A DNA stretch of 64,000 bases from Muribaculaceae bacterium (GCA_017548365.1 JAFZAC010000023.1:61136-125135), one strand, 5' to 3'; shown: positions 10,401 through 18,181, counted from the stretch's first letter. The notes: generated by a model not told the origin, from the letters alone. Made by a program: numbers and translations.

Positions 10401-13400
10401 TGCGCAGCATCTCCATCATGAGTGAACGCCAGCAACAGATGGTTGTGCCTATGCATGAAGAAGGCCGTGGCGATATTCCAGTGCTGTTCCTGCATCAAGG
10501 TATGGAGCAGCAGGCAACTCAGCATCCCGACCGCCTGGCATTGGTAGCCAGCGATGCGACATTCACCTACGCCGAGTTCAACGCAGCTGCCAACCGCATA
10601 GCTAATGCACTGATACAGCGTGGTGTAAAGCCGCGCGACAGAGTAGCCATGTTATTACCGCGTACCAGCAGAGTGATGCTCTCGATGTATGGCATTCTTA
10701 AAACGGGAGCTGCATTCATTCCTTGTGACCCGCACTACCCTGCCGATCGCATCCAACTGATACTTGAGGACTCCGATGCCCGATATATCATCACCGACGC
10801 AGAGCATGCTGATCTGGCACCAGCCGACAAAATGCTTGATGTGGAGGAGCTGCTCAACTGTCAAATCTCAGATCTCAGCTGTCAACCAGACATTACTCCC
10901 GATGATTTGGCTTACCTGATTTACACAAGTGGCTCTACAGGCCGTCCAAAGGGCGTAATGCTGCATCATCGTGGCATCTGTAACGAGTTAACAGTCCATC
11001 CTGTGAACAAACGCAACTATATTGCAAAGAATGAAGGACACGCTGTGCTTGGACTGACATCTCTTTCGTTCGACGGCTCATTCGTAGAACACGGTCTGGC
11101 ACTCTTCAACGGACTCACCTTCGTTCTCGTGCACGATGACTTTGTGAACGATCCTCTCGAGGTAACCAGCCTAATGGACGACAACCATGTTGACGTCATC
11201 TGTTCGGCACAGTCGCGATTAGTTTCATTCATGGCCAGCGATGGTTTCATGGAAGCCTTGCGACGCTGCATCATTGTGATGTGTGGTGGTGAGAAATTCC
11301 CCGACGGACTGATGCGCCGCTTGCAGGAACAGACACCAAAAGCCCATATATTCAATTGCTACGGACCAACCGAAACAACCGTAGAAAGCAACTGCCATGA
11401 GTTGACCCACGAAGACCAAGTGACCGTTGGCCGTCCGTTACTGAACATGCAGGAGTGCATTGTAGATCAGGATCTCAACGAACTGCCAGTTGGTGTAGTT
11501 GGCGAGCTGTTAATAGGTGGTGTTCAGGTGGCACACGGCTACAACAAACTTCCCGATAAGACTGATGCCGCATTTATTACTTGGCAAGGACAACGCTTCT
11601 ATCGTTCGGGCGACTTTGCACGTTGGGACGAGAAGGGTAACGTACATATCCTTGGACGTACCGACAATCAGGTGAAACTGCGTGGTCAACGCATCGAGCT
11701 TGGTGAGATAGAAAGTGTGATGATGAAGGTTGAAGGCGTTAATAATGTCATCGTTCTCATCCGCAAGCTGAAAGGGAAGGATCATCTCTGCGCCTATTTT
11801 GTGGCCGACCGCGAGATTCCGATCGACCAGATGAAGGCACAAATCAGTAAGAGCCTTACTACCTATATGGTGCCTACGGCCTATCTGCAACTGCCCGAAA
11901 TGCCTGTTACACCCAACGGAAAGATAAATACTAAAGTTCTGCCTGAGCCTCAAATGGTTGCTGCTGGTGAGTATATAGCACCGCAAAACGACACTGAACA
12001 GACCTTCTGCGACATCTTCGCCGAGGTACTAGAGGCTGAGAGAGTGGGAGCTACCGATAGTTTCTTCGACCTTGGTGGTACGTCGCTGAATGTGACACGC
12101 GTCATCATCGAGGCCGACAAACGTGGAGTGCATGTAGCCTATGGCGATGTTTTCACCAATCCTACTCCCAGACTGCTTGCGGCTCTGATATCTGGCTCTG
12201 ACGCTACTTCATCCGAAGGCGGCGACGCTAAAGCCGACCGCGACTTCAACTACATACCGCTCGACACCCTCTTGAAGCAGAACACCCTTGACGCTTTCCG
12301 TCAGGGCAGTCTGCAGAAGATAGGTAACGTGCTGCTTACGGGTTCAACAGGATTTTTGGGCATTCACATTCTCAAGGAACTGATTGAACGCGATGACGTG
12401 CCTGTAATATGGTGCATGGTGCGTGCCGAGTCTGAAGAAAAGGCACAGAACCGTCTTAAGAGTTTCTTGTACTTTTATTTCGCCAAGAGCTACAAGGAAC
12501 TGTTCGGCACACGTATCCGCATTGTTTTAGGCGACGTTACCAAGGATTTCTCCGACCTCACGTCACTTATCTCCGACTTCAAAGTTGATACTGTGTTCAA
12601 CTGTGCTGCAGTAGTGAAGCATTTCTCCAGCGGCACTGATATTGAAGACGTGAATATCGGCGGTGCTGTGAACTGTATGAAATTCTGTCTGAAGACTGGA
12701 GCACGCCTCATTCACACATCTACTTATAGCATCGGAGGCATGTCGGTTGAAGGTCGTCTGCCTGCCGATACGGTACTCTCTGAACGCGACCTCTATTTCG
12801 GACAATATCTCGACAACCAGTACATTCACTCCAAGTTTATCTCTGAACGTACGGTACTCGACGGCATTGCACATCACGGGCTGAAGGCGAAGATTATGCG
12901 ATTGGGTAATCTGGCACCACGCAGTACCGATGGTGAGTTCCAAATCAATTTCCATACCAACAGCTCTATGGGACGCATCCGTGTATTCAAGATGCTGGGA
13001 TGCTACCCTTACGACATAAGTGACGATGCAATGGAGTTCTCGCCCATCAATGAGGTGGCACAAGCTATCGTACTTCTCTCGCAGACGCCCGACAGCTGTT
13101 GTGTATTCCATCCTTACAACAACCATCCAGTACTCTTTGGTGATGTATTGGCTGGGTTGTCAAAGGTGGGTGGCGCCCCTGTCCAGGTTGAGGCAGAGGA
13201 GTTCGCACAAAAGATGGACGAGGCCAAAGCCGATCCAAAGCGCTCGAAGATGCTGCAGAGCTTGATGGCCTATCAGGATATGGCACATGGCAAACAAGTC
13301 AGCACCATTGAGCCCGTCAATCAATACACCTCTCAGGTGCTTTACCGATTAGGCTTCAAATGGTCGGCCACTTCTTGGGACTACGTGGAACGCATGCTCA

Positions 13401-13438
13401 CCGCCATCGACGGCCTCGGATTCTTTGACGTGGAATAA
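4406..13438 (+). CDS. Trimodular NRPS A-T-C-A-T-C-A-T with terminal thioester reductase
   Basis: The 3010-residue synthetase reads A1 (about 1-490), T1 (Ser532), C1 (HHLVFDG, His710/711), A2 (about 1010-1500), T2 (Ser1542), C2 (HHLIFDG, His1727/1728), A3 (about 2026-2510), T3 (LGGTS, Ser2560) and reductase R (about 2640-3010). R has a TGSTGFLG nucleotide-binding loop (from residue 2645), Thr near 2771-2773 and YIHSK (Tyr2806/Lys2810). All A domains keep YTSGSTG and the C-terminal Lys. There is no starter C domain and no thioesterase, so a tripeptide released as aldehyde or alcohol is expected. Hand alignment to PheA gives specificity residues DAMFSGGIF-K (A1), DAYFTGAIL-K (A2) and DGVCMGCVE-K (A3); no substrate can be assigned confidently. 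T1 and T2 use the less usual core GLTSIS. The phosphopantetheinyl transferase must lie elsewhere. Confidence 0.95.
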   Translation: MNNTIVSLFRRQAKETPENIAVVYKEKKYTYAEVDDISDRIANYVASKGLKEEDVVSVLIPRCEWMAIASLGVLKAGCAYQPLDPSYPKERLNFMMQDASAKLLIADEELRPIVDEYQGEVLLTKDVLSLTAKSQPAEPKPGSLFILLYTSGSTGVPKGCMLEHRNVVTFCDWYRRYYDLQPGDHVAAYASYGFDACMMDMYPALTTGATVYIIPEEIRLDLIALNDYFEANHITHAFMTTQVGCQFAEMDNHSLKHLSVGGESFIPVEPPAHFQLHNGYGPTECTIFSTIYPIHQFEKNAPIGKPLDSFRLYVVDQQGQLVENGQEGELWISGPQVGRGYLNRPEQNAQAFTPNPFCQEPDYDRVYHTGDIVRWLPDGNLQFIGRRDGQVKIRGFRIEMREVEGVIKEFPGIKDVTVQAFEEDGGGKYIAAYIVSDEQIDIEALNNFILERKPPYMVPAVTMQIERIPLNQNQKVDKRALPKPNKEVRSQMADVRKPENELQSELVEMVGKIIHNTEFGIDTQLRYVGLTSISAIRLAATAYKKYGVALDARNLVKDATILMIEEAINHQSSPDTQHASPVEEMTVAPLSFSQTGVYVDCINNPEDTQYNIPWVLGFPADTDTEKLRKAVLTVLDAHKHIFVHFEAEGDDIVQRYASIDIDIPILPLTDQQLAEHKKAFVRPFDLNKDVLCRMEIAKTENGVFLLLDIHHLVFDGSSLDLFIIQLCDALEGKNVDAETYTHLNHAADEQKDSIEAHKTYYDNLLGACEGATELPSDLTSPHECEKSSELYRPIDLEAIEQFCREHPVTPAHLTLAATLLVFARFTGNDDLYISTVSSGRSNIRIQNTFGMFVNTLPFAAKLADVSVMDFIKDVSHRFDEAMRHEQYPFARIAADYGYTPELAFAYQLGMVTRYMQNGHEVNVESLEAGAPKFRLIVRLEIHDGQPCIVTEYDNGQYSESLMAQLTESIANVLKTFINQPQARLLDISLLSVEQTKLLDSFNETDVDYDNTQTVVSLFRRQAKETPDNIAVVYKDVKLTYREVDELSDRIAGYLISKGLGLEDVVSILIPRSEWMPVASLGAIKAGCAYQPLDPTYPKERLNFMMQDANAKLLIADEDLRPIVDEYQGEVLLTKDIQNIEITTQQHVEVSPNNLFILLYTSGSTGTPKGCQLMHSNLVAFIHWYHRYYDLKETDKVTAYASYGFDANMYDTYPALTRGATVYIIPEELRLDLIALNEYFEREHITNAFMTTQVAYQFATTIENHSLKHFTTGGEKLASLEPPKGYKLHNAYGPTETTILETCYQVDEKQKNIPIGKAIDNMRLYIVDSQGHRLPAGAVGELWASGPQVGRGYLNRPEKTAEVFIKNPFSKEDKYKRIYRTGDIVRYLGDGSIQFVGRSDGQVKIRGFRIELKEVETVIREFPGIKDATVQAFDEQGGGKFIAAYIVSDEQIDIEALNNFILDQKPPYMVPAVTMQIDSIPLNQNQKVNKKALPKPEKKASMAEAVNAPMNVLEEELHELIASIINNTDFGITTILGYAGLTSISSIRLAVQVNKRYGVTLDSKSLIKSGTLQSIENEIIKYCLSGAAQSKTQEVKQSHDNAFPAKLSYPQQGLYVECMKNPMAIVYNIPASATFPREVTADKLVDAVADVARLHPLLACHFELQGDETVQVWNKEHEAIVGRQQMSDAEYEQHKQGFVMPFRLNEGPLYRLEVVETETALHLLADFHHLIFDGASFDLFFSQVTARLNGEPIEAEQYSYADYVKNTAESPEAKDFFNKVLADCEDPTEIPADLQGAEKQGHTGEAAFPIDMERIEQFCHTQGITPANLLLGAAYYTISRYAATRDVYMSTISNGRSDVRLSDTVGMFVNTLALHGHIGEGVVKDFLKTVSNDFDETMRHEQYPFARVAADYGFYSKINFVYQMGVINEYKVGETPLSIETMELDIPKFKACILISPHQGQPSVVVQYDDSFYSQQMMAGLAESIAAVAYHFIDTPDAPLRSISIMSERQQQMVVPMHEEGRGDIPVLFLHQGMEQQATQHPDRLALVASDATFTYAEFNAAANRIANALIQRGVKPRDRVAMLLPRTSRVMLSMYGILKTGAAFIPCDPHYPADRIQLILEDSDARYIITDAEHADLAPADKMLDVEELLNCQISDLSCQPDITPDDLAYLIYTSGSTGRPKGVMLHHRGICNELTVHPVNKRNYIAKNEGHAVLGLTSLSFDGSFVEHGLALFNGLTFVLVHDDFVNDPLEVTSLMDDNHVDVICSAQSRLVSFMASDGFMEALRRCIIVMCGGEKFPDGLMRRLQEQTPKAHIFNCYGPTETTVESNCHELTHEDQVTVGRPLLNMQECIVDQDLNELPVGVVGELLIGGVQVAHGYNKLPDKTDAAFITWQGQRFYRSGDFARWDEKGNVHILGRTDNQVKLRGQRIELGEIESVMMKVEGVNNVIVLIRKLKGKDHLCAYFVADREIPIDQMKAQISKSLTTYMVPTAYLQLPEMPVTPNGKINTKVLPEPQMVAAGEYIAPQNDTEQTFCDIFAEVLEAERVGATDSFFDLGGTSLNVTRVIIEADKRGVHVAYGDVFTNPTPRLLAALISGSDATSSEGGDAKADRDFNYIPLDTLLKQNTLDAFRQGSLQKIGNVLLTGSTGFLGIHILKELIERDDVPVIWCMVRAESEEKAQNRLKSFLYFYFAKSYKELFGTRIRIVLGDVTKDFSDLTSLISDFKVDTVFNCAAVVKHFSSGTDIEDVNIGGAVNCMKFCLKTGARLIHTSTYSIGGMSVEGRLPADTVLSERDLYFGQYLDNQYIHSKFISERTVLDGIAHHGLKAKIMRLGNLAPRSTDGEFQINFHTNSSMGRIRVFKMLGCYPYDISDDAMEFSPINEVAQAIVLLSQTPDSCCVFHPYNNHPVLFGDVLAGLSKVGGAPVQVEAEEFAQKMDEAKADPKRSKMLQSLMAYQDMAHGKQVSTIEPVNQYTSQVLYRLGFKWSATSWDYVERMLTAIDGLGFFDVE

Positions 13439-13440
13439 AC

Positions 13441-13512
13441 ATAAACCATCAAACATGGTTTATCATTCACAAACAAGATAATGAAGTGGTTAGGCAGACT
13501 AACCACTTCATT
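13441..13512 (+). terminator. Two tandem hairpins after the NRPS gene
   Basis: Directly after the NRPS stop is an 8-bp perfect inverted repeat (13441-13448 with 13456-13463). A 14-bp perfect inverted repeat with a 5-base loop follows (13480-13493 with 13499-13512). There is no strong T-run, so termination efficiency is uncertain, but position and stem strength fit an operon end. Confidence 0.6.
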
Positions 13513-13640
13513 GCTTCATATACTTAGCAAATTATGGTTCTATCCAACATATACACACAAAATATTTAGGATTTCTATAATACAATTTGTATATTCTTAT
13601 AAACTATATCGATAAAATGATGTAGTTCTCTATTTTCTCT

Positions 13641-13670
13641 TTTGATTTTCAAAGATTTCTACTATATTTG
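13641..13670 (+). promoter_or_regulatory. Bacteroidetes-type promoter before the 13722 gene
   Basis: A TTTG element (13641-13644) and a TATATTTG box (13663-13670) are separated by 18 bases. This is close to the Bacteroides -33/-7 consensus TTTG-N19-21-TAnnTTTG. A start site about 6-8 bases downstream leaves a leader of roughly 45 nt. Confidence 0.6.
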
Positions 13671-13721
13671 CGACATAGAAAAAGAAAAACCAATTGATAA
13701 ACAACTTAAAGAAGAAAAAAT

Positions 13722-14252
13722 ATGCGCAAACTATTATTTATATTATTGTCGTTGATATTAGTCAACATCTGTTATTCTTCAGAACTGTCTAAAGATAATG
13801 TAGATAAGATAGTTTACTCACACATAGGAAACCAAGATAAGCCAGTTTGGGCAACGCAGATTTCTTATTATGATTTAGGAAGTTATTATATTCCTGGAAC
13901 ACGAACTAAAAACGATGTTTTTTATCATGGTCTAATGTGGTTTGATTCTATAATGGGACCTGTTCATACTTATAAAATTGATAAATATAGTTATAACAAA
14001 ATTAAGAAATCCATAGAAATATTCCCCGAAAAAGTAGCATCTCCTGATTCTCTTGATAATAGGCACCAATTTGGCACTATGTGTGTGTCTATTGTTGAGA
14101 AAGGTGAGATAACTAGATGGTATTTTTCAAGAGACAATGTAATAAGCCTATTTGACATCCAAACTCATATTTTAGATGATGACACTACAGCATTCAAAGC
14201 AGGAGAACAATTAAAATACTTAAGAAATTGGTTCTTTCACAGTGACTGGTGA
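13722..14252 (+). CDS. Exported protein of unknown function
   Basis: The 176-residue product begins with a signal peptide (MRKLLFILLSLILVNICYSS) and has no recognisable catalytic motif. The mature part is rich in Tyr, Asp and Lys and looks like a small soluble beta-rich domain (QISYYDLGSYY, FYHGLMWFDS). The gene is markedly AT-rich compared with the neighbouring NRPS, as is the small lipoprotein on the other side of the STAS-NRPS unit. It has its own promoter after the NRPS terminator hairpins, so it is probably not part of the NRPS transcript. Confidence 0.65.
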   Translation: MRKLLFILLSLILVNICYSSELSKDNVDKIVYSHIGNQDKPVWATQISYYDLGSYYIPGTRTKNDVFYHGLMWFDSIMGPVHTYKIDKYSYNKIKKSIEIFPEKVASPDSLDNRHQFGTMCVSIVEKGEITRWYFSRDNVISLFDIQTHILDDDTTAFKAGEQLKYLRNWFFHSDW

Positions 14253-14307
14253 TGGTTACTAAGAATGTCCTCATAAGTCAAAAATTGTATATTATTTGCA
14301 ACTCAAT

Positions 14308-17300
14308 ATGAAACAAAGAATTATATATCTCGCTATATTACTGCTTACATGCAGTGCGGCCTTCGCTCAAAGTGATGATGCAAAGGCGCTACGGTGTGCT
14401 ATTGATTTTTTGGCGCAAAAGGCTCTATCCAGTGGTAAGATGAGGGTTGTTGAGCGCCGTTCTAATTTGCAAGTAGTAAAGAGCGGTAACAACCAGTTTG
14501 TGGTAGTGGGTAGCGACAAAAATGGAAAAGACGAGGTTATTGCCTATTCCTTGTGCAACACCGCTAGCGAAATGCCCGATGCCATGATATGGTGGCTCGA
14601 AACTGTCAATGCAGCACTCGAGCGTGGCGTGACAATCAATAGCGTTGTGCCAGGAGCGTTGAAACCAGAAGTTGCTCCACTCATCCAAACCAAGTGGAAC
14701 CAAAGCGCGCCGTTCAATAACGCCTGTCCCATATATATAGCCTCCGACGGCACACAAGCCCCCAGCCTAACGGGATGTGTAGCAACAGCGATGGCACAGG
14801 TAATGTATTACCATCGTTGCCCGGCACAATATGGCAATGGCACAAAAACCTTGACCGTGCATCATGGCGATGGCTCGACCTCGACGGTAACAGTAAACTT
14901 TGCCGCCACCTCATTTGACTGGGATAATATGTTGATAGACTACAGCAACGGCTACAATGCAGAGCAGGCCAATGCCGTAGCACAACTGATGCTCGCTTGC
15001 GGAGTGGCCGCCAACACCACTTACACCTCAACTTCAAGTTCGGCGTTAAGTTCAAACACAGTATACGGCTTAAAACGTTACCTTGGATTCGAAAGCGGCG
15101 ATTATTTCTCCGACAAAGAGTCGATACCTGCCGAAGAATGGATGAGAGACATCTACAAGAACATCAGCGACTCATTTCCTGTGATTTATGGCGGCATCAA
15201 TAGCGCAAATGGTGTGCATGAGTTTGTGCTCGACGGTTACGATCAGAACGGGTTGGTTCATGTGAATTGGGGCTGGGGAGGCAACTATGACGGTTTTTTC
15301 AATATCAATCTCCTAAATCCTTATTCCTCGACAACGGCTGGCTACAGCAATGAGCAGTTCAAGATGGTAAACATCTATCCCGAGAATTACGATTTAGAGA
15401 ATGTGATAGAGGTTGAGACTCCAGGCACGCTGTCAACTCTACTGCCAGAGCCTTACGACAAACTTTATCCCGAAATTAAGATTAAAGGTGCACTCAACAG
15501 CGACGATGTGGCATGGATTAGACATCTGGCTCAAAACGTCACAAAAACGTTTGACTTTAGCGAGTCATCAATCGTGGAGGGTGGCGAACCCTATTTTGGG
15601 AATCTGGTCACTGTAGCAAACGAATTTCCAGCGCACTGCTTTGACGGCTTGAGCATCAACTCCATCGCATTGCCGCAAAGCATCACTGCGATTGGTGACA
15701 GCGCCTTTGCCAACAATGCGTCTCTCAAAAATGTGGAAATTCCAGTTGGTGTTAAGGCTATTGGTATAGGCTCTTTTGCCGGCTGCAGTGGCATCACAAG
15801 CTTCACTCTGCCTTCGGTAATTGAGACTCTTGGCGATGGAGCATTTGCCGGCTGCACCGGAATCACAAGCATAGCTATCCCTGTCGGAATTGAGCGGTTG
15901 AGCGACAATCTGTTCGCCGATTGCACAAAACTGAGCGAGGTGTCACTGAGCGCAAACATCAAAGATATTGGCGACTGGACCTTCGCCAAATGCTCGGCAA
16001 TCACTCAGATTGAACTGCCCGCTTCACTGCAAGCTATAGGCAAAGCAGCGTTCTTCAAATGCACAAAAATCGCAGCAATAAATTTCCCCTCATCGACTAA
16101 GCAAATTGGCGACTCTGCATTCTACTCCTGCACTTCACTGCAAAACGTAACATTTAACGAGGGGATGCAGACGATTGGCTCCTGCGCATTCAGCAATTGC
16201 AGTAAGCTAAACAATGTGGTAGTGCCAAACTCTGTGACTGTGATTGGTGATTATGCTTTCAGTGCATGCTCGTCGCTTAGCGACATTCAGCTCAGCAACA
16301 GCTTGACAACACTTGAATGGGCGGTGCTGGCTTCATGTGCGCTCCAGCACATTAACATACCTGAATCAGTAGAGATTATTGAAGGTAGCGCTTTGTCTAA
16401 CAACAATCTTCAAGAACTCATCATCCCCAATTCGGTAAAAGAACTTGGCAGAAATGCATTTAGCAATAATCGCAATCTCAGTACGCTGGTAGTTGGCACT
16501 GGGCTTGAAACGACATTCATGCCCTTCGACAATTTAATGCGCCCATCGACTCTTGTTTTTAATGCCATAAATTGCAATGAGTTTGACATGAACTACACTC
16601 AGGTGACGAATCTCACAATAGGCGACAATGTCGAGACCATCCCCTCCTACTTCATGCGCAACAACAAGAAATTTGACGAACTGACCTTGCCGGCCTCAGT
16701 ACGAAAGATTGGCGCGAATGCCTTTAACAACACTTCTTTAACCAGTATTGAGATGAGCCAAGAAGTGGATGCTATAGGTGAGAACGCATTTGGAAACTGC
16801 CGCTCGCTAACCTCATTTGCTATCCCCGACTCTGTTGAGGTGCTTGCTTCGGGTGTACTTTATGGGAGTTCTGCTCTCGAAGAGCTAACCCTTGGCGAGG
16901 GTCTAAAAGAGGTGCATACCAATCTCTCCGAAGGATTGACGGCACTCAAGCGGGTCAATTACAATGCTGTAAGCATGGATTCCATACAATTTGCCAAGAG
17001 TGACAAAATTGAATCTATCACCATTGGGCAAAAAGTGAAGGTCATCCCCGATTATTTTGCCATGAATCAACGGTTGCTCACATCCATTATCTTCCCGCAA
17101 GGTTTAAAAAGAATTGGTGATTATGCTTTTTCTTGCTGCATCAACATCACATCGATAGATATTCCGCACTCAGTGGAACATATTGGCATCGGCACATTCT
17201 CTTCCACTGGAATAAAAACCTGCCGCTTCCCGGCATCAGAATTTGCGATGGAGAATGATGCATTCTATGGCTGCATATCATTGCAGAAGATGTACAGCTA

Positions 17301-17616
17301 TGTTCATCCCGATGATATTCAACTTGGCGTTGACGCTATTGACTATGCCAACAATAGTGCCACCTTATATGTGCCGAGGCGTTTTCTCAATGCCTATATG
17401 AATGCCGACCAGTGGAATGTGTTCTTTATCCAACCTGTTGATGATGCCGACGTCGATATGGATGGGACTATCACTGCTACCGATATCACCGAAATCTACA
17501 ACATACTCTTAGGAAACATCCACACAGCATCGTCCTATGCCGATGTTGATGGTGACGGCACAGTTACTGCCACCGATATCACCGTAATTTATAACATCCT
17601 ACTTGGAAATAAGTGA
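14308..17616 (+). CDS. Secreted C10 cysteine protease with BspA-like LRRs and dockerin-like tail
   Basis: The start at 14308 puts the signal peptide MKQRIIYLAILLLTCSAAFAQ at the N-terminus; the frame could also begin at ATG 14296. A short propeptide-like region leads to a C10 (streptopain/SpeB-type) peptidase. It has the active-site TGCVATAMAQVMYYH (Cys157 from the 14308 start) and VHEFVLDGY (His304), then NWGWGG. Residues about 430-1020 form many BspA-type leucine-rich repeats (LRR_5), recognisable as IGDSAFANC-like units. The last 60 residues are a pair of dockerin-like calcium-binding repeats (DVDMDGTITATDI and DVDGDGTVTATDI). The protein is expected outside the cell or on the surface. Bacteroidales dockerin-like modules usually lack a known cohesin partner, and none is visible here. 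Confidence 0.9.
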   Translation: MKQRIIYLAILLLTCSAAFAQSDDAKALRCAIDFLAQKALSSGKMRVVERRSNLQVVKSGNNQFVVVGSDKNGKDEVIAYSLCNTASEMPDAMIWWLETVNAALERGVTINSVVPGALKPEVAPLIQTKWNQSAPFNNACPIYIASDGTQAPSLTGCVATAMAQVMYYHRCPAQYGNGTKTLTVHHGDGSTSTVTVNFAATSFDWDNMLIDYSNGYNAEQANAVAQLMLACGVAANTTYTSTSSSALSSNTVYGLKRYLGFESGDYFSDKESIPAEEWMRDIYKNISDSFPVIYGGINSANGVHEFVLDGYDQNGLVHVNWGWGGNYDGFFNINLLNPYSSTTAGYSNEQFKMVNIYPENYDLENVIEVETPGTLSTLLPEPYDKLYPEIKIKGALNSDDVAWIRHLAQNVTKTFDFSESSIVEGGEPYFGNLVTVANEFPAHCFDGLSINSIALPQSITAIGDSAFANNASLKNVEIPVGVKAIGIGSFAGCSGITSFTLPSVIETLGDGAFAGCTGITSIAIPVGIERLSDNLFADCTKLSEVSLSANIKDIGDWTFAKCSAITQIELPASLQAIGKAAFFKCTKIAAINFPSSTKQIGDSAFYSCTSLQNVTFNEGMQTIGSCAFSNCSKLNNVVVPNSVTVIGDYAFSACSSLSDIQLSNSLTTLEWAVLASCALQHINIPESVEIIEGSALSNNNLQELIIPNSVKELGRNAFSNNRNLSTLVVGTGLETTFMPFDNLMRPSTLVFNAINCNEFDMNYTQVTNLTIGDNVETIPSYFMRNNKKFDELTLPASVRKIGANAFNNTSLTSIEMSQEVDAIGENAFGNCRSLTSFAIPDSVEVLASGVLYGSSALEELTLGEGLKEVHTNLSEGLTALKRVNYNAVSMDSIQFAKSDKIESITIGQKVKVIPDYFAMNQRLLTSIIFPQGLKRIGDYAFSCCINITSIDIPHSVEHIGIGTFSSTGIKTCRFPASEFAMENDAFYGCISLQKMYSYVHPDDIQLGVDAIDYANNSATLYVPRRFLNAYMNADQWNVFFIQPVDDADVDMDGTITATDITEIYNILLGNIHTASSYADVDGDGTVTATDITVIYNILLGNK

Positions 17617-17781
17617 AAACAAAAGAACTAAGATTAAAAACGACCTTCCGACTACATAATGACCGATTTGGGATTTTAATCTTGTTTTGGATTTAAAATG
17701 TCTATTACTTTTGCACAAACCATCGTTGACAAGCAAAAGTGATCATTGACATCGAGGAAAAGTACAAAAGAGGAAGTGTAA

Positions 17782-17880
17782 TGTGATGCATGTGATTCAT
17801 GTGATTCATGTGATTCATGTGATGCATGTGATTCATGTAATGCATGTGATGTATGTGATTCATGTGATGTATGTGATTCA
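17782..17880 (+). repeat. 9-bp tandem repeat, 11 copies
   Basis: Eleven contiguous units of TGTGATTCA or close variants (TGTGATGCA, TGTGATGTA, TGTAATGCA) run without interruption and end in a T-run. Because the unit is a multiple of three it leaves frames open on the minus strand (Met-Asn-His-rich), but no start signal or flanking coding sequence supports a protein. Confidence 0.95.
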
Positions 17881-17909
17881 TGTTTTTTTTTAAGTTTTGT
17901 CCCACTCCC

Positions 17910-18072
17910 GATCACAATCCACGATCACGATCCACATTTTTTTTACAAAGTGTCCCAACCAGTCCTGCGTGAGCGCTGTTCCGTATTGCGCCGCATGCGC
18001 GGCGTTCATTCTGCATTTTGCATTCTGAATTCTGCATTAGTGAACCGATCATGATCCACGATCACGATCCAC
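17910..18072. repeat. Pair of 26-bp GATC-rich direct repeats
   Basis: The segment at 17910-17935 and that at 18047-18072 match at 24 of 26 positions (core ATCCACGATCACGATCCAC). Both lie close to a TGTCCCA motif. Related but weaker sequence (GTGAATCGTGATCGG) occurs near 36187. The function is unknown. Confidence 0.8.
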
Positions 18073-18173
18073 GATTATTGTCCCAAGGCTTCTCTATATC
18101 AATCTAAGAGCAAAAAAAATCAACAGATAACCAAAAACTAACAACTAATAACTAATAACTAAAAACTATTTTG

Positions 18174-18181
18174 TATCTTTG
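18174..18181 (+). promoter_or_regulatory. valS: Promoter -7 box for valS
   Basis: TATCTTTG fits the TAnnTTTG consensus and lies about 40 bases before the valS ATG. No good TTTG is present at the expected -33 distance. Confidence 0.55.

Noticed and set aside
17782..17880. CRISPR array
   Set aside because: Units are only 9 bp and directly contiguous, with no spacers and no cas genes nearby.
17676..17915. Small minus-strand proteins rich in His, Met and Asn
   Set aside because: They are produced by the 9-bp tandem repeat, which is divisible by three and so stays open; there is no flanking coding sequence.
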